Position numbers and translations under genes: made by a program. Below the pieces are notes generated by a model. It saw only the letters and a list, made by a program, of their open reading frames with translations, had not been told where the DNA came from and ran no database searches. This document shows, piece by piece, positions 58,279-64,000 of a DNA stretch of 64,000 nucleotides. The stretch comes from Hydnum rufescens UP504 (lineage: Eukaryota; Basidiomycota; Agaricomycetes; Cantharellales; Hydnaceae): positions 15,754-79,753 of the forward strand of contig MU128929.1 of assembly GCA_014904985.1 (NCBI GenBank), read 5' to 3'. Position 1 is the first letter of the stretch, and every line of letters begins with the position of its first letter.

Positions 58279-60850
58279 TTAGTGGAAGAATTGGAAATCA
58301 AGGCGTTTGCTCCCACGTTCCTTAGTTCTCTTGAGGTAATTTGCTTGCTCCTGACAACAAGACAGATGAAATGATCAGGACGGCGCGATTGGGGCGTAAG
58401 GCCAAAAAAAAAAAAAAAAAGAAAACAAGAAAACAGACTTCGGGTGACAATGCCTCCCACTGTGATCTCTTGTACTTATTGCGCTGTATATAATACAGCT
58501 TGATGAGGGGGAAGAGTGCCAGATTTATAGCACATATACCAATAAGTGCGCGGTTGCCTCGTCGATCTGGGGAGCGAAGAGATCTCTTATGAGCAACAGT
58601 GAAATCATGTTGCTGAAGGGAGGGGTTCTTACAAAGAGGGCGGTCATCTGCCCTATATATGTACGAGCCAATAATGCTGGACACCTGGACCATCATGTTA
58701 TGCTGACCGAAAATCGGGCCATCGGTGAGTCTAGATCTCGGCCTACAAATCAAGAGACACCTACGAGCGAGGCCCCAACAGTACGCGTGCGCACGCTCCC
58801 AGCATTCATAGATACCCATGAGACGGCAATTGCCTGCACCGACGGACTGCCCAGTAGCACCGTGGTCACTGCGAAATACGCCCATGGCCGATGCGGTGGC
58901 AGGTAGTACAGTGCAATGAGACATGGCATTATCCACAGATACTGCAGAGACGCCACGAAAGAGCGCTCGTTGACTGCCTCGGAGAGACAGGTGATAGCCA
59001 TAAGGGTCAAAATAGCCAAGGCCAAAGTCGGGATCGTAAGCAAATTCGTGGTTACTGTCGAGAAACCCAATTCACGGAAGGCGAGGGTAAGATACGCCTG
59101 GACAGGAATCTCAGGCAATACAAATACTAATCCAACCTGTCAGTAACGTACAACTGGTTAGTTCCTTCCCCACCTGCGCGTATGATGTATAGACTAACAG
59201 CGTAAAGAGGCCACAGATCAAAGTCACAGATCGACTCCCACAGCATACTCAGTGATATGGCTTGGCGGTTGTGCATCAAAGCCCTCTGCGTTTTCCGGGT
59301 AAACATCTACTTCACAGGGATAGAAACGAAGACAAGGGGAATACTGCTCACTTCCTGGATCATCCCGTAGAATACGATTCGTCATGATGATTTCTTCGCG
59401 ATCCGTGTACCATCCTTTGGGCCTGAACCAGGTTTTGGTAGCAGTTGGACACGGAGGCATGTTGAAGAAGGTAATGAACCCGACGACGAATGTGAAAAGC
59501 GCCTCGATAAGGAACAGCCAGCGCCACCCTGCATGGCCTCTCACACCATTGAGCTGAAGGAGACCAATAGCAAGGAAGCCAGCAAAAATATTGACAGAGA
59601 AGTTGCATCTAGGGAAGCGAAGTAAGTCGATAGTCTGCTATGTTGGATTGAAAGTCACACGTGAAGAAAAAAGCAAGCCTGATCGACAGTTCGACTTCTT
59701 ATAAAAATACGTCATGTACAAGACCACGTCCTTACATCACGACCATTGTAAGCGGGTGCTGTGTGGAGGAAAGGAGGCCCGAACGTACAGGGATAAAGCC
59801 TCCCTGGAAGAGTCCAACGAGAAAGCGTGTTGCGAGAAACGAACTCTTCCCACTCAACCAGAACTGAGAACCGGCGACGATAGACCATAAACACCTAGAA
59901 GATACGGTCGACCGGCAGAAGAATCTACTCATGCGTTGCCACTTACATCTGCATAGGAATCCAGCTGATAGCAGAATGAATGTTAGTGTGCCGCATGCTG
60001 CCATTGGCAACTAGAACGCACTGATCCGGGCCGATCCTCTTGGAAATAAGCTGCGAGGGAAGTTCGGCGATGAGAAATCCAGCCCTGGCCAGTGAGGTCC
60101 CCATGTTGTAATCATTCGTCGTGAGCTTTAAATCTTTGAGGAAGTCGGCTGAATTGGCCTGCGATATGTTCCCTCGATCCAAATCCAACGAAAGGAACCT
60201 ACGAGTAACAGTGAGTACACTTTCAAGGTTGGAAGCGGGGCTAGCTCATTCGAACATGACTATAAAAATACTCAGGTTGAACTAAAACGAGAAATGATAC
60301 CACCCAATCTCACCTATCATCCACTTGAAGACACCAAACATCAGAGGGTGCATTACCCGAGAAATATAGCGCCTCAAATACGTACCAGCATCACGCGCAG
60401 GTCAGTTTTCCGGACGAGGGCCTTCTCTTCGCGGAAGGTCCATCGAGCCAATGCATCAACGCGATGCACATTCTCGTAGTCCGCCCTTGGGAGGGGGGCA
60501 AACATGCGCACCAATTGATCTCCTTTCTCGAAGGCATGTGGCAAAGCTTACCTAGGAGCATAATGGGAGGCCAAATTGTCATCGTCATAGACAGACGGTC
60601 GTGTTGCGATAGCATCCCAGTCGACTATATCTTTCCTCCTCTTAAATAGATCCAACCAGCCCCACCTCCTTTCTTCTTCCCCATCAGCCAGAGGAGGGAC
60701 GTGCAATCCAATGTTGATCTTGATACGATCGACATAGAGGGTTCGCGCACCCGACTGGGGAGAGGCATAGGAACCATACATCAGACTATCATGTTTCGAC
60801 TCTGATAAGGGGGTCGGTGGAAGATTTTCGAGGGTGGAGACAGTCTTCAT
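58279..60850 (-). CDS. MFS permease, allantoate-permease (Dal5) type
   Basis: Plasma-membrane transporter for an organic anion, peptide or vitamin; the substrate cannot be told. Secure exons (minus): 60552-60850, 60386-60485, 60022-60198, 59947-59964, 59789-59894, 59661-59730, 59352-59608, 58765-59136, 58633-58702, 58439-58566, 58279-58350. Another exon ends at 59199. Conserved pieces: [16 protein letters not shown] (helix 1 end), [30 protein letters not shown] and [83 protein letters not shown], and [15 protein letters not shown]. The N-terminal 130 residues are cytosolic. One base is missing near 59692 (KKS|ELSIRL), and joins at 60198-60386 and 59285-59352 are unresolved. The last intron holds a 17-base A run. 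Confidence 0.85.
58404..58420 (+). repeat. A17 homopolymer inside the last permease intron
   Basis: Seventeen A on the plus strand. On the coding strand it forms a T-rich tract upstream of the acceptor. Confidence 0.8.
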
Positions 60851-63700
60851 AGCGATTGGGAGTTAGATACGCTGCCAAAAGAAAAGTGTGCGGGGGCGAG
60901 GGACCCAAAGGATGGACTTACAGTGCTTTATTATTCCAGCATCGGACCTATTCGCTCCGAATACTTGCCACATGTGGAAGGGAAGCGCACGAGACGTCCC
61001 TTTGAATCCAATACGCTCTTCCAGTTACACTAAATGTGTACAGGTTGGAAATCCAGCTTGATTATGGCGGGAGCCACCGGAGTAATTCGGGTGGGTGGAA
61101 GTTGCCGAGACGGTCCGATCACTGAGATCACGTGGATGATAGCGAGAAAGGGGCTAGCAGGTAGTTGTAGGCCCTTCACTCTGGGGAACCGCTAAAGCAA
61201 GTTCAAGGCGCACGATCAACTAAAACGCAAGACTGTATCATCCATCACCCAGGAGGGCCACCATAGTCCTGTTACGAAGGTGGAAGTTCTACATTTCTAG
61301 TAGCTAGACGAAATCTGAGAATTTCGATCTAGCTTTCGAATGCATCAAATTTCCACCGACCCTGCATCTTCACCCACTCATGAGGCAAGTATCGCTCCGT
61401 AAATTCTGTCCTACCCCCAATTTGGAAGCTACCATATCACCTCACACTTGGAGATAACTTGGAGATAAAGCGTCATCGGATTCTAGGCCACCATCGTACT
61501 GGCGAGCTCACATCAATATAAGCAAATAAAGGTGCATTATGTGGTAGTGTAGGTGGAATATGCATGTGACGAAACAGGCCTTTCGGGGACGAGTCGGAGG
61601 GTCTTCCTGGTCAAAAATGACGATATCGGCTGATCTTGGTCCATGGAACATGCCAGACACACCCTGTAGGTCCCGCTATGATTTTTGGGTTGCCAAAGAG
61701 AATCGATCACGATTTCGGTGGACGCGGTGTTCAAGTTCAGGGTCTGATGGCTTGGACGGTAGAACAAGTCCGCCTAAGCAACATATCCCCCAGAAAGCAC
61801 GTCATGCGATCGCGAAGATACTCGTGTCGGTGGGAATGAGGGGGTTCAAGAAGCGACGAAGAGCTCCCACGTGATAGCAAGACGGATGGAGGGGCGAGGG
61901 ACCAAGGATGTGGGGGTGACGGCTGTTTTGGGACCGAGAGCGAGCGAATCATCACCGAGGGAGTTCCTCACCGAGGCACCAGGCACAAATATGAGAAAGG
62001 ATGCCAGCAATTTAAGAATTCCCAACCTCAGCTATTTTGGATGCACTGAACAGCCGAAATGTCTGCTCGTATGCAGGAAATCTGAGATGTCCAGAGACGT
62101 GGTCATCATTGCACCGAAGGACCCAGTCCAGAATAGCTGAGCCATAATTAACTTTGGTGTCGTGGGGCCACGCACATGGCTCGGATGAATTTACTGTCTG
62201 TAAGGTGGAATAAATTTGCATAATTAGCGCATGTCTCCATAGAGCAGACGTCCAGCAGGAGCACCAATGATTCTCAGGAACTGCGCAACAAGTTCTGGAT
62301 TAAATACGATGGAAAGCAATTATTTTTCCGGCATCATTGTGTGAAGTGGAGAGGGAATGAGGGGGGGAGTGATTAGGGGAGTGGAGATAAATGGAAGGTG
62401 GTTGGAAGAGACGGAGGTGGAGGCGGAGGCGGGGGAAGGGTTTTCGACAGCTCGTTAGGGCTCACGGCGGCAGTACGTATAGATTCTAAAGCATTTGGGG
62501 CAATGAATCTCGGGCTGGCGATGAATTACAGTAATTTAGGTGCTTTAGTCGACATCAACGAATGTGCTCCAGGGCCGGGAAGCGATAGTGGAAGTTTGTG
62601 CCAAATTCTGTCTACGCGACGGTGCGCCAGCCCGGTTCTCCGCCCTCGAACATATGAGGGAGGAGAGAGAGAGGAATCTGGATTTGTATGTCCCATAGGC
62701 GGACTTCGCCGAGGGCAGGTCCCACTGGGGTGCTAACCAAGGCAGATACTATGTGGGCAGTATGAGCTCGAGGGAGGAGAAATACTGCGTTTAATGCGTT
62801 CGGCTGCCGGCAGGCGCCGAGGGTGGTACCCCGAAGCACCTGCCACTGAGCATGCCTGACGGACCTCAATTAATATGCTTCCCACAACAGCCTCAATACT
62901 CCTCTTGCCTCTTCAGTCACCCGCAGTTTTACCCTGGACCTCTTCTTGAATGGACGAAGGATGACGAACGTTCCGAAGTCTATGCTGATACCCAGCATCC
63001 TTTCCCGTCAACCGCATTACTGTATCCTCAAGGACATCAGAGAGAACAAAACAGACCTATTCGTTGCCTTTCTCTAGTTCTTGAGCTCTAGCAGTTCCAG
63101 CCTCTGAGTGTAAACACGAGAACCAAGGGAGATGGTCATCAATGCACAGATGCAAGATTGGGCTGGCGAACATGAAGCAATTTTCGAATAGCTCTTGCGA
63201 GGACGCCAACAGCAACTTCATCCTGGCCTTGTAAAACAAATCGGGTTTTCGGAAGAGAATATGGATATGGATGCCATACTATATGTACTCAACAAATTAT
63301 CATTGTGTCCGGGTCTCTCATGACGAGGTGTGACTTGCGCGATCCTTATGTGCGCTATATATGAGCACTGATTGTCCCTGACTTGCTAACAGTCGATGGT
63401 CTTGAATGGCGAACCGGGTTTCTCCCATATCCTTCATAATGAATCGCGCTCATTGCAAGCTCTTCGTTTGAGTCTGCTCTCCAGGTAATTGCCCTCTTGG
63501 GGTGCTCGGAGATTTCAGGGCCTCTCATGTCCCACGAGAGCCCTCAAGCGTAGTGGACTCCAACCGGACGTCTCGTTTCCTTCCGTTGCACATGTCGCCA
63601 CCTAAGCACGTAATTATTCCACTTCGATCCGCTGCACGGTGATGAATATGGCTGCAATCGCCAGAATGATGAAGCATTGGAAATCGCCCCTGTGCGCCCC
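60851..63700. other. 2.8-kb interval between two permease copies
   Basis: No intact gene. Holds the promoter of the minus-strand permease, the second member of the coding-like duplicate (62229-62345) and a possibly related weaker stretch at about 62640-62760. Fragmented frames throughout suggest decayed sequence. Confidence 0.35.
62229..62345 (-). repeat. diverged duplicate, coding-like (relative at 56161-56330)
   Basis: The minus strand reads LRIIGAPAGRL then GDMR. See the partner. Both copies are followed by G-rich sequence containing GAGGGGGGG. Confidence 0.4.
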
Positions 63701-63769
63701 CTCGCTTTTGTCTTTTGGCAACCTATCTACCTCTCGGTCGCCGTGACCAAAGCCCCCGGTCTTGAGAGT

Positions 63770-64000
63770 GCTGGGCGAGGCCTCCCATCAACCCCTCTAT
63801 CAGAGTTGAAACTTGGTAGTCTGATGCATGTCGGTGGTATCAAGGTCAACATTGGATTGCACCTCCCTCCCCTCCCCTTGCTGATGTGGAAGAAGAAAGG
63901 AGGTGGGGCTGGTTGGATCGAGGAAAGATATAGTCGACTGGGATGCCATCGTATCACGACCGCCTGTGTATGACGATGACAATTTGGCCTTCCATTATGC
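63770..64000 (+). pseudogene. partial permease paralogue, damaged 5' end
   Basis: Strong similarity to the coding strand of the permease N-terminus (60552-60840): [40 protein letters not shown] and HYA all recur, but spread over three frames. Relative to the intact copy it lacks about 50 bp after the first block and about 14 bp in the middle. The orientation is opposite, so the two copies are head to head. It runs off the window, so whether the rest is intact cannot be seen. Confidence 0.7.

Noticed and set aside
1..64000. CRISPR arrays, bacterial operons or phage genes
   Set aside because: Dense spliceosomal introns and fungal orthologues throughout; no regularly spaced repeat array was seen.

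Overview
The window looks like nuclear DNA of a mushroom-forming basidiomycete (Agaricomycetes). Genes are broken by many short introns (mostly 50-75 bp, GT-AG with CTNAC-like branch points), fungal orthologues are recognisable throughout, and several lineage-typical families are present (OTT_1508-type deaminase-like protein, Fep1/Urbs1-type GATA factor, Ecl1-like zinc protein). Both strands are used and there is no operon structure. I saw no tRNA, rRNA or CRISPR array.

Layout. 0.3-1.7 kb: a compact gag-only copia-like LTR element with 96-bp LTRs and a 5-bp target duplication. 2.7-4.6 kb (-): deaminase-like protein. 5.1-8.7 kb (-): an iron-sulfur L-serine dehydratase in 25 exons, some only 4-21 nt. 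8.7-11.9 kb: gene-free. 11.9-16.5 kb (+): a PX-PH-RhoGAP protein (Bem3 type). 17.0-18.9 kb (+): a frame-broken pepsin-like protease. 21.4-22.2 kb (-): proteasome subunit beta4 (Pre1). 24.1-26.3 kb (+): two-finger GATA iron regulator. 26.9-27.7 kb (+): unknown low-complexity protein. 28.6-29.7 kb (+): RIB3, converging with NNF1 (29.8-30.8 kb, -). 32.2-33.9 kb (+): GDP-mannose transporter (VRG4). 34.3-39.3 kb (+): pyruvate carboxylase in 23 exons, including a 5-nt exon and two GC-AG introns. 39.3-44.5 kb: no secure gene. 44.5-46.7 kb (+): RTF1. 48.6-49.9 kb (+): Ecl1-like protein. 49.9-58.3 kb: gene-poor. 58.3-60.9 kb (-): Dal5-like MFS permease. A damaged head-to-head copy of its 5' end runs off the right edge.

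The genes are mostly housekeeping and do not form one pathway. Themes are amino-acid and central carbon metabolism (serine dehydratase gives pyruvate, pyruvate carboxylase uses it; the proximity is probably chance), iron control, Golgi mannosylation, cell polarity, kinetochore and transcription elongation.

The most useful observations are the micro-exons, whose reality is supported by protein-family spacing, and a repeated defect: at least nine conserved coding sites need exactly one extra base in or beside a short homopolymer, always a deletion. That points to consensus errors in the assembly more than to nine pseudogenes. Exon coordinates were derived by hand from splice signals, reading frame and family conservation, without any database search.
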